Assembly: GCF_000377665.1 (NCBI RefSeq) | Contig: NZ_KB898647.1 | Span: forward strand, 189,559-253,558 | Direction: 5' to 3' | Length of the DNA: 64,000 nucleotides | Source of the DNA: Vreelandella zhanjiangensis DSM 21076 | GTDB taxonomy: Bacteria > Pseudomonadota > Gammaproteobacteria > Pseudomonadales > Halomonadaceae | In this document: piece by piece, positions 32,506-40,905 of the stretch | Position numbering within the stretch: the first letter of the stretch is position 1 | Layout of the letters: each line of letters starts with the position of its first letter | The notes under the pieces: generated by a model | What the model was told of the DNA's origin: nothing | What the model saw: the letters and a program-made list of their open reading frames with translations, nothing else | Databases searched by the model: none | Program-made: the position numbers and the translations under genes

Positions 32506-33231
32506 ATGCGAGGTATTCGTCCACGTCAAAAAGTGACCCAGGCCGATTGGGCCGGTTATATGGCGCAACGCGCGGGCAGTGCAAAAGACCCTGATATCAA
32601 GCGATTTTTCTCTGCGCCTTTGCCCGCACCCGATACGCCGATTGCCGATGTGCCTATGGTGGCGCTGGATGTAGAAACCACCGGTTTGGATGAGCGACGC
32701 CATGCGATTGTGAGTATCGGCGTGGTGCCGTTTACACTTAATCGTATAAAGCTTGCAAAACGTCGTTACTGGGTTGTTAATCCCTCACGCCCGCTGGCAG
32801 AGACCTCCATTGCTTTTCATCATATTACCCACTCCGAAGTCGCTGAAGCGCCCGACCTGGACGTTGTTCTCAATGAGTTGCTGGAAATGCTGGCAGGCCA
32901 CTTGGTGGTCGTTCACTTTCGCAATATCGAACGCCCGTTTCTAGACGCCGCTATACAGGATCGGCGTGGGGAAGGGGTAATGTTTCCGATGATCGATACG
33001 ATGTCGCTTGAAGCAAGAATGCATCGTCAAACGCTATGGGCGCGGTTTCGACGCTGGCTGGGACGGCCGCCTGTTTCAATACGCTTGAATGCGAGCCGCG
33101 AGCGCTATGGGTTACCCAGCTATCAAGGTCATCATGCCTTGACTGACGCACTAGCGACGGCAGAGCTACTGCAGGCGCAGATTGCGACCCATTACCGGCC
33201 AGATACGCCCCTGAAGGATATATGGTGTTAG
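32506..33231 (+). CDS. DEDDh 3'-5' exonuclease family protein
   Basis: DnaQ-like exonuclease. Seen: ExoI motif VALDVETTGLD (Asp55, Glu57), the middle block around VVVHFRNIERPFLD, and the ExoIII motif HHALTDALATAEL with the His/Asp pair. 241 residues; an N-terminal extension of about 50 residues precedes the nuclease core. Starts one base after the upstream stop, so it is co-translated with the DUF294 protein and probably works with it. Whether it acts on DNA or RNA is unknown. Confidence 0.88.
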   Translation: MRGIRPRQKVTQADWAGYMAQRAGSAKDPDIKRFFSAPLPAPDTPIADVPMVALDVETTGLDERRHAIVSIGVVPFTLNRIKLAKRRYWVVNPSRPLAETSIAFHHITHSEVAEAPDLDVVLNELLEMLAGHLVVVHFRNIERPFLDAAIQDRRGEGVMFPMIDTMSLEARMHRQTLWARFRRWLGRPPVSIRLNASRERYGLPSYQGHHALTDALATAELLQAQIATHYRPDTPLKDIWC

Positions 33232-33249
33232 TGCCTCGCTAAACAACGC

Positions 33250-33278
33250 AAAACGGGCAGCCTAAGGCTGCCCGTTTT
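33250..33278. terminator. Bidirectional terminator, exonuclease/BCCT
   Basis: A perfect 13-bp stem (AAAACGGGCAGCC/GGCTGCCCGTTTT, loop TAA) stands between two convergent genes and has A and T tracts on either side. Confidence 0.9.
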
Positions 33279-33297
33279 AGTCGTACGCGTAGATTTA

Positions 33298-34938
33298 TTA
33301 CACCGCTTTGGGTTCGCTCATCAACCCTTTGATGATCGCGTAGCACGCCACCAGCAAGATTATGGTGAACGGGAACCCGGTGGAAACCGCCATGGTTTGC
33401 AGTGCCGTCAACCCGCCACCCAGCAGCAGGGCAATGGCAATGGCGCCTTCAATAATCGCCCAGAACACGCGTTGTGGCGTTGGAGCATCCACTTTGCCGC
33501 CCGCCGTAATCGAGTCAATGACGAGAGAGCCTGAGTCGGATGAGGTCACAAAGAACACAATTACCAACAGGATTGCGATGAAGGACGTGATTTGTGACAG
33601 CGGTAGCTGCTCCAGCATGATGAACAGCTGCAGGTCGACGCCCGCATCACGCACGGCGTTAATACCCTGGCTCACATATTGATCGATCGCCGTGCCGCCA
33701 AACGTGGTCATCCACAGAACTGATACCATTGACGGTATAATAAGTACGGAAATCAAGAACTCACGAACCGTGCGGCCACGTGATACGCGGGCGATAAACA
33801 TGCCGACGTACGGTGACCAGGAGATCCACCAGGCCCAGTAGAAGGCTGTCCAGCCTTGGCTGAAGTTAGCATCTTCGCGACCAAACGGATTTGAAAGCGC
33901 GGTGAAATTAGCCGCATAGCTCCATAGGTTTTCAAAGAAGCCCGTCGCAATGAACAAGGTCGGGCCAACAGCAATCACAAAGAACAACAGCAGCGCCGCC
34001 ATGGCGATGTTGATCTTGGAGAGCAACTGCACGCCCTTATCGACACCGGCAACGATGGAGGCGATAGCCACCAACGTAATACCGACAATCAACAGGATCA
34101 TCGTGATGTCGCCTTCCGGCGCGCCAAACAGATAAGTTAGGCCCGCAGCCGCCTGGCTAGCGCCCAGCCCCAATGACGTGGCCAAACCAAATAGCGAAGC
34201 GAATACCGCCAGAATATCAATTACGTGGCCAGGCCACCCCCAAACGCGCTCGCCCAGGATAGGGTAGAACACCGAGCGCATGGAAAGCGGTAAACCCTTG
34301 TTGAACGAGAACAGGGCTAGCGAAAGTGCCACGATTGCGTAAATCGCCCAAGGGTGAAGGCCCCAGTGGTAAATAGTCGCTGCCATGGCAAGTGATGTGG
34401 CTGCTGCCGCATCGCCTTCAGCACCCCCCAGTGGTGCCCAGGCACCGCCTTCAAGCGAGGTTCCAAAGTGAGTGAGCGGCTCGTTCACGCCAAAGAACAT
34501 TAAGCCAATGCCCATGCCCGCGGCAAACAGCATCGAGAACCAACCCATATAGGTATAGTCGGGTTTGGCGTCGGCGCCCCCAAGACGTATTTTACCCAGC
34601 GGGGAGAAAATCAGACCAATACATAAAATAACGAATATGTTGGCAGCTGCGATAAAGAACCAGGATAGATTACCGGTCAAAAAGCTAAAGATGGCGTCAT
34701 ATATGGGCGCGATAGTGTCTTGCAGCGCCAGCGTTAACACTACAAATATCAGTACAACAACCGCAGAAATGCTGAATACCTTGCCATGCAAATCAAGGTC
34801 AAAGCCCATTTTATTGGTCGTAATATTATCCTGACCGATCACATAATCGGTATCGATCAGATTTGCTGCCCCCTCAGGAGCAGGAATGCCCTCTGAGCCC
34901 GGTTCATCCGGGGAGTGATTAGGTTCTTGCTTATCCAC
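33298..34938 (-). CDS. BCCT family osmoprotectant transporter
   Basis: Twelve-helix sodium-coupled carrier for betaine, choline, carnitine or related quaternary amines. Seen: an acidic cytoplasmic N-terminus of about 45 residues, FFGVNEPLTHF, the family signature region WTAFYWAWWISWSPYVGMFI then ARVSRGRTVREF, and VTSSDSGSLVIDS. GTG 34938 is chosen because GGAGAGG is well placed before it; a GTG at 34968 would add ten residues without a site. About 546 residues. The adjacent betaine-type ABC importer supports an osmoprotectant role. Confidence 0.92.
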   Translation of the reverse strand: MDKQEPNHSPDEPGSEGIPAPEGAANLIDTDYVIGQDNITTNKMGFDLDLHGKVFSISAVVVLIFVVLTLALQDTIAPIYDAIFSFLTGNLSWFFIAAANIFVILCIGLIFSPLGKIRLGGADAKPDYTYMGWFSMLFAAGMGIGLMFFGVNEPLTHFGTSLEGGAWAPLGGAEGDAAAATSLAMAATIYHWGLHPWAIYAIVALSLALFSFNKGLPLSMRSVFYPILGERVWGWPGHVIDILAVFASLFGLATSLGLGASQAAAGLTYLFGAPEGDITMILLIVGITLVAIASIVAGVDKGVQLLSKINIAMAALLLFFVIAVGPTLFIATGFFENLWSYAANFTALSNPFGREDANFSQGWTAFYWAWWISWSPYVGMFIARVSRGRTVREFLISVLIIPSMVSVLWMTTFGGTAIDQYVSQGINAVRDAGVDLQLFIMLEQLPLSQITSFIAILLVIVFFVTSSDSGSLVIDSITAGGKVDAPTPQRVFWAIIEGAIAIALLLGGGLTALQTMAVSTGFPFTIILLVACYAIIKGLMSEPKAV

Positions 34939-35060
34939 GAGTGCCTCTCCGTTTTGATTAGAAAACACGCGCGTATGCGTCGTGTAGCTTTTGATTAACT
35001 ATATATTAACAAACGTTGTATTGCCGTTATCTTGAGATTGTTTTTTGTAGAACTTTCTTA

Positions 35061-35100
35061 AAACAAACGTGCCGGCCACAGCGTTTACTGGGGCCGGCAC
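35061..35100 (-). terminator. Terminator of the betaine ABC operon
   Basis: A 9-bp stem (GTGCCGGCC/GGCCGGCAC) is followed on the minus strand by GTTTGTTTT, just past the binding-protein stop. Confidence 0.8.
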
Positions 35101-35115
35101 ACGATAGACAAGCGC

Positions 35116-35988
35116 TTAGCTATTTAGCCACTGCTCTACAACATCCTGATTATCTTCTACCCATTGCTTGGCATTTTCATACGGTTCGCTGCCATCTTCC
35201 TGATTCATAAGCATAATTTCGCCCATTTGTTCCGGGGTCCATTCAAAGGCCTCAAGAATTGCATAAGCTTCCGGCATATCGTCTTCTAGGCCATTGCGCA
35301 CAACGGTGTGGATCTGCTCTGCACCGCCAAATACGTTTTCGGGGTCTTCGAGGTACTTAAGATCCCAGCGTGCAAACATCCAGTGCGGCGTCCAGCTGGT
35401 GATCACGATATCTTCTTCGTTATTAATGGCATTGCTAAGAGCAGCTACCATGGTGGCGTCACTGCCGCTACGTAAACGAAGATCAAGATCATAGGTATCC
35501 ACGACTTCTTCGGTCAGTCCCATCAGACCTGCACCGGGGTCGATACCGATAATCTCGCTATTGAATATATCTGCATTGTCATTCAGCTCAGCGATCGAAT
35601 CGACCTCTGTATAGGAAGGAACGACAAGGCCAAGCTTTGTACCGTCAAGATTAGCGCCTAAATCCTCGACCGTATCGCCAATGCGTTCCATGTATTCAGC
35701 ATGAGTCGTGGGTAGCCAAGCTGCCACAATGGCATCGGCATCGCCGGTGGAAAGCGCCTGGAACATGGCCGCCGCGGAAAGTGAGGTCATTTCTACGTTA
35801 TAACCTGCCTGTTCAAGCACGGCGGCTATCACATTAGTAGAGGCTACCTCTGACGACCACTCGACATAGGCGAGGTTAATCGTTTCCTGATCTTGCGCCT
35901 GGGCTGCGCCACCAATTGCCAAACCAGTGCCGGCAATCAGCATTGCCGAGGCTAGGCGAATACGACGATTCAACGTTTGGGTTTTCAT
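35116..35988 (-). CDS. proX: Glycine betaine-type ABC substrate-binding protein
   Basis: Periplasmic binding protein (OpuAC/ProX-like). Seen: a signal peptide ending near GGAAQAQD, AYVEWSSEVASTNV at the first strand, SLSAAAMFQALSTGDADAIV, AAWLPTTHAEYM and ITSWTPHWMFARWDL, which supply the tryptophans that cage quaternary amines in this family. 290 residues and strongly acidic. It is the last gene of proV-proW-proX, 134 bases after the permease. Ligand could be glycine betaine, proline betaine or choline. Confidence 0.9.
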   Translation of the reverse strand: MKTQTLNRRIRLASAMLIAGTGLAIGGAAQAQDQETINLAYVEWSSEVASTNVIAAVLEQAGYNVEMTSLSAAAMFQALSTGDADAIVAAWLPTTHAEYMERIGDTVEDLGANLDGTKLGLVVPSYTEVDSIAELNDNADIFNSEIIGIDPGAGLMGLTEEVVDTYDLDLRLRSGSDATMVAALSNAINNEEDIVITSWTPHWMFARWDLKYLEDPENVFGGAEQIHTVVRNGLEDDMPEAYAILEAFEWTPEQMGEIMLMNQEDGSEPYENAKQWVEDNQDVVEQWLNS

Positions 35989-36069
35989 TCACTTGCTCCC
36001 TTTTATAGTAAGTGCCTTTGCAAAAGGCGGTTTCAGCATGGTCGTGAAAATCTAGCTAATCAAGTTATC

Positions 36070-36081
36070 TGCGTTAACGCA
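36070..36081. promoter_or_regulatory. 12-bp perfect palindrome between permease and binding-protein genes
   Basis: TGCGTTAACGCA lies 82 bases before the binding-protein start, inside the betaine operon. It could be a regulator site for an internal promoter or simply part of an RNA structure that adjusts relative expression. Confidence 0.3.
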
Positions 36082-36122
36082 CCCTTCAACCAATCTTAAT
36101 TGCGTATTATGGGCTGCCTAGG

Positions 36123-36953
36123 TTACTTAGAAGATCTGCGCAGTGACTGAGTTAAGCGATCCAGCAGCATGGCCAGAATAACAACGGCAATACCTGCTTC
36201 AAAACCATCGCCTGGGCGCAGTCGCTGAATGGCGCGCCACACTTCGCTACCCAAGCCATCAGCCCCAATCATCGCCGCAATAACCACCATGGAAAGTGCC
36301 AGCATAATCGTCTGGTTGATGCCCGCCATCACGGTGGGTAGTGAAAGCGGCAGCTGTACCTTGAACAACTTTTGGCTGCGGGTAGCGCCATACGCATCGG
36401 CGGCTTCAATAAGCTCGACGGGTACCTGGCGAATCCCCAGCGTTGTAAAACGGATTGCCGGCGGCATGGAAAATATGACGGTGGCAAAAATCGCCGAGAC
36501 AGAACCGATTCCGAAAAAGGGAATCGCCGGTATCAGGTAAACAAACGCAGGCATCGTCTGCATAAAATCAAGTAGCGGCATGATTACCCGATAAAGCCGC
36601 TCTGAAAGCGCCGCCGCAATACCCACCGGCAGCGCAATGATGACGGCCACGAGCGTTGCAATTACCACTAGCGTCAGGGTTTCGATCATCGGGTTCCAGA
36701 GACCCAGGTTCCAGATTAGCGCAAGGCCAGCAGCGCCGCCTATGGCTAAACGAGGGCCCGCGAGCTTCCAGCAAATCAGAGCAATAATCGCCAGTAGCGC
36801 CCACTCGGGCAGCCACATCAACCCGTCGTTAAGAGTATTGATACCAGTTTGTGTAAAGCGCGAAATACCGCGGGTAACCACGGAGTATTCGCTTGTCAGC
36901 CAAGTCAGGCCGCCTTCAATCCAACTGCCCAGCGGGATACGAGGAATGTCCAT
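36123..36953 (-). CDS. proW: Betaine-type ABC transporter permease
   Basis: Inner-membrane permease of the ProW/OpuAB family. Seen: about six to seven hydrophobic segments and the EAA loop ELIEAADAYGATRSQKLFKV followed by QLPLSLPTVMAGINQTIML. Conserved DFMQTMPAFVYLIPAIPFFG is also present. 276 residues. Start overlaps the ATPase stop (TAATG). Confidence 0.93.
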   Translation of the reverse strand: MDIPRIPLGSWIEGGLTWLTSEYSVVTRGISRFTQTGINTLNDGLMWLPEWALLAIIALICWKLAGPRLAIGGAAGLALIWNLGLWNPMIETLTLVVIATLVAVIIALPVGIAAALSERLYRVIMPLLDFMQTMPAFVYLIPAIPFFGIGSVSAIFATVIFSMPPAIRFTTLGIRQVPVELIEAADAYGATRSQKLFKVQLPLSLPTVMAGINQTIMLALSMVVIAAMIGADGLGSEVWRAIQRLRPGDGFEAGIAVVILAMLLDRLTQSLRRSSK

Positions 36954-38155
36954 TACTGCTCTCCTGCTCGTGCCAATTCATCCAATACCGCACCTTTCAC
37001 CACAACGCCCAGTAAGCGTTGTTCTTCATCTACCACGGCGATCGGGAAGCTTTTTTCACTAAACATGGCAAACAGGTTCTGCAGCGGCTCCTGAGGGGAG
37101 ACTTTGCGAAAGTCCTGCGTCAGGTGGCCGGTGATTTTCTCAGTCCCAGCCTGGATAGCGGCATTGGCGGCGTCGGCTTCAAGTAAACCAAGCAGACGAC
37201 GGTCTCGATCAGTGACATAGATAGAGTCGATGGCGTGTTCGCGCATGCGGTGTAGCGCTGTGCGCGGACCGTCGCTCTCGCGTGCGGTGGTGCGCAGTGG
37301 GCGCATGGCGCTTGCCGCGGTTAATATCCGGGCCCGGTCGACCCCTTCGATAAAGCGGCGCACATAGTCATTGGCAGGCTGGGTGAGGATTTCTTCAGGG
37401 GTTCCGATCTGAACCACTTCGCCATCTTTAAGCAGTACGATCCGATCGCCAATATTGAGCGCTTCATCCAGGTCATGGGTGATAAACACCGTCGTTTTTT
37501 GCATCTTGGTCTGAAGCTGCAAAAGCTCTTGCTGCATATCCTTGCGGATCAATGGATCAAGAGCTGAAAATGCCTCATCCATCAACAGTACGCTGGAGTC
37601 GTTGGCAAGCGCGCGCGCCAAGCCGACGCGCTGCTGCATACCACCCGATAACTGGTTGGGGTAGGCGTCTTCCCAGCCCTCCAGGCCCACTTGCTTGAGC
37701 GCGGTATGGGCGATCTTCTGACGTTCAGTCTTATCGATACCGCGGATTTCCAGTCCAAACTCTGCATTCTGCTGAACGGTTCGGTGAGGGAAAAGCGCGA
37801 AATTCTGAAAGACCATGGAGAAATGACGGCGGCGGCACTCCAGTAAAGCCTTTTCTCCCAGGGTGGGAATATTCTCGCCATCAATGATTATCTCACCTTC
37901 TGTTGTATCAATCAGGCGGTTAAGGCAGCGAATAAGGGTCGACTTTCCAGAGCCCGAAAGGCCCATGATGACGAGTAGCTCACCTTCATAAACATCGAAA
38001 GATATATTGGAGAGGCCTAATGTCTGGCCTGTTTTTTCTAGAATGTCAGGACGTTTAAGACCTTGATCGCGTAGCTCCAAGGCTCTTTTAGGTTGTTTAC
38101 CAAATACCTTGCTTAAGCCGCGTACTTTAATTTTGACAGGACGTTGCTCATCCAT
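36953..38155 (-). CDS. proV: Betaine-type ABC transporter ATP-binding protein
   Basis: ATPase of the betaine importer. Seen: Walker A GLSGSGKST (about 65-73), signature LSGGMQQRVGLARAL, Walker B VLLMDEAFSALDPL, H-loop FITHDLDEAL, and a C-terminal pair of CBS-like repeats (about 280-395) that sense ionic strength in OpuA-type systems. 400 residues, same as E. coli ProV. First gene of the operon; the 378 bases upstream (38156-38533) are AT-rich and hold its promoter. Confidence 0.95.
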   Translation of the reverse strand: MDEQRPVKIKVRGLSKVFGKQPKRALELRDQGLKRPDILEKTGQTLGLSNISFDVYEGELLVIMGLSGSGKSTLIRCLNRLIDTTEGEIIIDGENIPTLGEKALLECRRRHFSMVFQNFALFPHRTVQQNAEFGLEIRGIDKTERQKIAHTALKQVGLEGWEDAYPNQLSGGMQQRVGLARALANDSSVLLMDEAFSALDPLIRKDMQQELLQLQTKMQKTTVFITHDLDEALNIGDRIVLLKDGEVVQIGTPEEILTQPANDYVRRFIEGVDRARILTAASAMRPLRTTARESDGPRTALHRMREHAIDSIYVTDRDRRLLGLLEADAANAAIQAGTEKITGHLTQDFRKVSPQEPLQNLFAMFSEKSFPIAVVDEEQRLLGVVVKGAVLDELARAGEQ

Positions 38156-38533
38156 CGTGATCCCTTTTATTTGTATGAGGTGCTTTGTCTCAATGCTCTC
38201 TTTTTATTGCCGATCTTTCCTCATCTAAAGCAGTCCCACAAAGCAGTTATAAGAAAAAAAGAGAATATGTTTAGTTATTTATTAAAAATTATTATACATA
38301 AATGGGGTGATTGTGTCACAACGCCCCTTTCAACGCGGCCATAAACTGCCACATGTGCCATTTTGCACCCAGCTAGTCTTTCGCTTAAGGTGGTTTTTGT
38401 TTTCTATAAGCTATTGATATATAGGTTTTTTTATTTTTAATTGCGCGATTGGCCTGCTAGATGCAAGGTTTAGGTAGAAGCGAAGTTAGGCAAAATGAAA
38501 TGTTTTGCACAAGTATTAATGGAGGTGGATTTT
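38156..38533. other. AT-rich divergent intergenic region
   Basis: No credible gene. The stretch is markedly AT-rich compared with the flanks, with A/T tracts around 38260-38310 and 38400-38450. It must carry the promoters of proV (minus) and of the first small lipoprotein gene (plus). I could not assign -35/-10 boxes reliably. Confidence 0.6.
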
Positions 38534-38932
38534 ATGGATAGCCAAGTTAGTGTGAAAATGAAACGTCCGCGCATTATGACATTGTGCATGGCAGCCACGG
38601 CGGCGAGTGTCTTACTCCTGGCTGGTTGTGGTGATAACGAAGATGATATGCCCCCGGCACAACAGCCTGAGTCTATGGAACAAGGCACTATTGCTCCTGA
38701 GCAGGATGCAGCCGTTACTCAAGAGCCTACTGAGTCTTCTCCTATTGAACAGTCATCAGATGAGGCTGGTTCGGCGATGGATGAAGAACCAGTTGTGCCT
38801 CAGGAATCCATGCAACCAGAAGATGAAGCGCGTACTCAAGACGTGCAAGAGGATCCTGGTTTTGGTGAAGGTACCGACCCCATGCCCGGTGCTAATGAAG
38901 AAAATGACGATGAGTTAACCAATAGTCAGTAA
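38534..38932 (+). CDS. Small acidic lipoprotein A
   Basis: Unrecognised lipoprotein of 132 residues. Seen: a basic N-terminus, a hydrophobic stretch and the lipobox LLLAGC, then a low-complexity Glu/Asp/Pro/Gln/Ser domain (EEPVVPQESMQPEDEA and the like) with no predicted fold. Asp after the +2 Gly (CGDN) gives no clear inner-membrane retention rule. ATG 38534 is chosen because GGAGG lies 8 bases upstream. A second, shorter lipoprotein of the same style follows 267 bases later. Confidence 0.75.
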   Translation: MDSQVSVKMKRPRIMTLCMAATAASVLLLAGCGDNEDDMPPAQQPESMEQGTIAPEQDAAVTQEPTESSPIEQSSDEAGSAMDEEPVVPQESMQPEDEARTQDVQEDPGFGEGTDPMPGANEENDDELTNSQ

Positions 38933-38974
38933 GCAGTAAGTGTAATGAGTAAGTAAGTAGTTACCGCTCCCTAC

Positions 38975-39060
38975 GATGATAAGCCGCTTCAGCTGTTCGT
39001 TCCCTGCGGCTGCTCCATACGGTTTATCATCCTTCCCCCCGCGCCCGCGGGGGTTTTTTT
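38975..39060 (+). terminator. Structured 3' region and intrinsic terminator
   Basis: A 12-bp stem with one G-U (GATGATAAGCCG at 38975-38986 with CGGTTTATCATC at 39020-39031) encloses a 33-base loop, part of which can form an alternative helix AGCCGC/GCGGCT. It is followed directly by a second GC-rich hairpin (39036-39053) and seven T residues. The second hairpin is a clear terminator for lipoprotein A; the first may be just a 3' UTR fold or part of a small RNA. Confidence 0.7.
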
Positions 39061-39199
39061 ATCTTTAATTTAATGCTCGTTTAATATCGGCTAGCGGCTT
39101 GCATCGTCGATAGGCTTGGCTATGTTGATAGGGCGAGGATACGTTTTTGATTGGTAACATCAGGACTTATATCCACTGTGATATGCAAAGGAGAGCAAC

Positions 39200-39415
39200 A
39201 TGGTGACAATGAATAAACTGAGTATGGATAAGCACCGCATAAAAGCGCTGCTATTAGCAGCTATTTTTGCGTTAAGCACGCTGGGATTGGCTGGCTGTGG
39301 CGAGGATAATCCTCCTAATGAGAATGCTCAGCCCGAGCCTGAAGAGCCTCTAAACCAAGGGCCAATGGCCAATGATGATGCCAACGGCGTTCCCCCTACA
39401 GAAGATGGCACCTGA
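39200..39415 (+). CDS. Small acidic lipoprotein B
   Basis: 71-residue lipoprotein with signal and lipobox LGLAGC, then only about 40 residues rich in Glu, Asn and Pro (CGEDNPPNENAQPEPEEP). AAAGGAGA precedes ATG 39200. The same design as lipoprotein A (CGDN/CGED after the lipobox) suggests a common origin or role; neither has a family I recognise. Confidence 0.72.
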   Translation: MVTMNKLSMDKHRIKALLLAAIFALSTLGLAGCGEDNPPNENAQPEPEEPLNQGPMANDDANGVPPTEDGT

Positions 39416-39435
39416 TCCATTAGCCAGATCCATTA

Positions 39436-39474
39436 AGAAAAATGGCCAAATTAGCGATGGTTAATTTGGCCTTT
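39436..39474. terminator. Bidirectional terminator, lipoprotein B/response regulator
   Basis: A 10-bp stem (GGCCAAATTA/TAATTTGGCC, 8-base loop) with A residues on the left and TTT on the right stands between convergent genes. Confidence 0.75.
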
Positions 39475-39489
39475 GAGGTAGGAGGAGTA

Positions 39490-40905
39490 TTACTCCTCGG
39501 TATCTTCAAGACGCCGATACAGTGTGCGTCGGGCAATCCCCAAAAGCTCTGCTGTACGGCGTTTATTTCCGCCCGTTGCTTCAAGCACTTTACGTATATA
39601 GCGCTTTTCTACTTCCTCAAGGCTTGGCCAGCGGGTAGGTGAGGGGGCCGGAAGCTGTGTGCCAGGAAGTATCTCACCGCTTAATGTAGGCGTGATTTCC
39701 ACACTGGTTTCTTGGGAAGCGTGTTCACGCAGTCGCTCAGGCAGGTCTTGGTGCTGCAGAATGCCGTCTTCGCTAAGTGTGACGGCGCGCATCACCGCGT
39801 TTTCCAGCTCGCGCACGTTACCGGGATAGGTGTAGTTCAGAAGGCTATTTAAAGCATCGGGCTCAATTTGTTCAATCTGCTTGTTCTGCGCTTCTGAGTG
39901 CTTATCAATAAGCGCAAAAATCAGATGTTCAATATCGGTGCCCCGTTCACGCAGGGGCGGAATCCGCAAAGAAAAGGTTTCCAGCCGGTAAAAAAGGTCG
40001 CTACGAAAGCTTTCCTGCTCGATTTCTTTATCCAGATTACGGTGCGTGGCGGCAATAATGCGCACATCCACCGGCTCTTCGCGCTCGCCGCCTACCGGGC
40101 GTACGGTTTTTTCCTGAAGCGCACGGAGCAGCTTTGCCTGCAGATTAATCGGCATTTCTCCGATCTCATCTAGAAACAGGCTCCCCCCCTGGGCGGTATG
40201 AAACAGTCCTTTACGCGCTTCGTTAGCACCTGTGAAGGCGCCTTTTACATGACCAAAAAACTCGCTTTCCATTAGATCAGCAGGAATGCTGGCGCAGTTG
40301 ACCGCTATAAAGGGAGCGTCATGGCGAGGGCTTTCCTGATGGATAGCACGCGCCAGTAGCTCCTTGCCGGTACCGCTTTCGCCGAGAATCAAAATGGGGG
40401 CATTGCTTTTAGCCAAGCGTGAGGCGTCATGAAACAGCGACTGCATGACATTACTTTTGCCCACAATGCCATGAAAGTGGCTGAGCTCCGTATCATGAGA
40501 GAGCGACAGGCGCTGGCGCTCCAGCACCCGAAAGACGGCTTCACGAATAGCGTCAAGATCAAGCGGCTTGGTCAAAAAATCATCCGCGCCCAGCTTGAGT
40601 GCTTCTACCGCCTGGTCAATCGTGCCAAAGGCCGTAATCACGATAATGCCCAGCTCGCTGCCACTTTGGCGGAGCTGTTGAAGCAGCTGAATGCCGGTCA
40701 TTCCGGGCAGGCGCACATCGGTAATCATCATGGCCACTGGCGTATGGCTTAATAGTGCAATTGCCTCTTCAGCGCTAGGTACGCCAAGCGTTTGATAACC
40801 CGCATCGTTCAACTCTTCTTCTAATAACTCTCGTATCGCGGGGTCATCTTCCACTACCAACAACGGTAAAGGGTGTTCCTGATGGGTCACAAATGTTGTC
40901 CTCAA
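39490..40905 (-). CDS. Sigma-54-dependent response regulator (NtrC family)
   Basis: Receiver-AAA+-HTH activator. Seen: receiver with Asp63 in ITDVRLPGM and Lys113 in TKPLD, Walker A GESGTGKE (about 175-182), the sigma-54 contact loop GAFTGA (222-227), Walker B LFLDEIGEMP, and a Fis-type HTH at the C-terminus (KRRTAELLGIARRTLYRRL). 471 residues. It starts four bases inside the kinase gene. Targets would have -24/-12 promoters; I saw no convincing one in the neighbourhood. Confidence 0.93.
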   Translation of the reverse strand: MRTTFVTHQEHPLPLLVVEDDPAIRELLEEELNDAGYQTLGVPSAEEAIALLSHTPVAMMITDVRLPGMTGIQLLQQLRQSGSELGIIVITAFGTIDQAVEALKLGADDFLTKPLDLDAIREAVFRVLERQRLSLSHDTELSHFHGIVGKSNVMQSLFHDASRLAKSNAPILILGESGTGKELLARAIHQESPRHDAPFIAVNCASIPADLMESEFFGHVKGAFTGANEARKGLFHTAQGGSLFLDEIGEMPINLQAKLLRALQEKTVRPVGGEREEPVDVRIIAATHRNLDKEIEQESFRSDLFYRLETFSLRIPPLRERGTDIEHLIFALIDKHSEAQNKQIEQIEPDALNSLLNYTYPGNVRELENAVMRAVTLSEDGILQHQDLPERLREHASQETSVEITPTLSGEILPGTQLPAPSPTRWPSLEEVEKRYIRKVLEATGGNKRRTAELLGIARRTLYRRLEDTEE

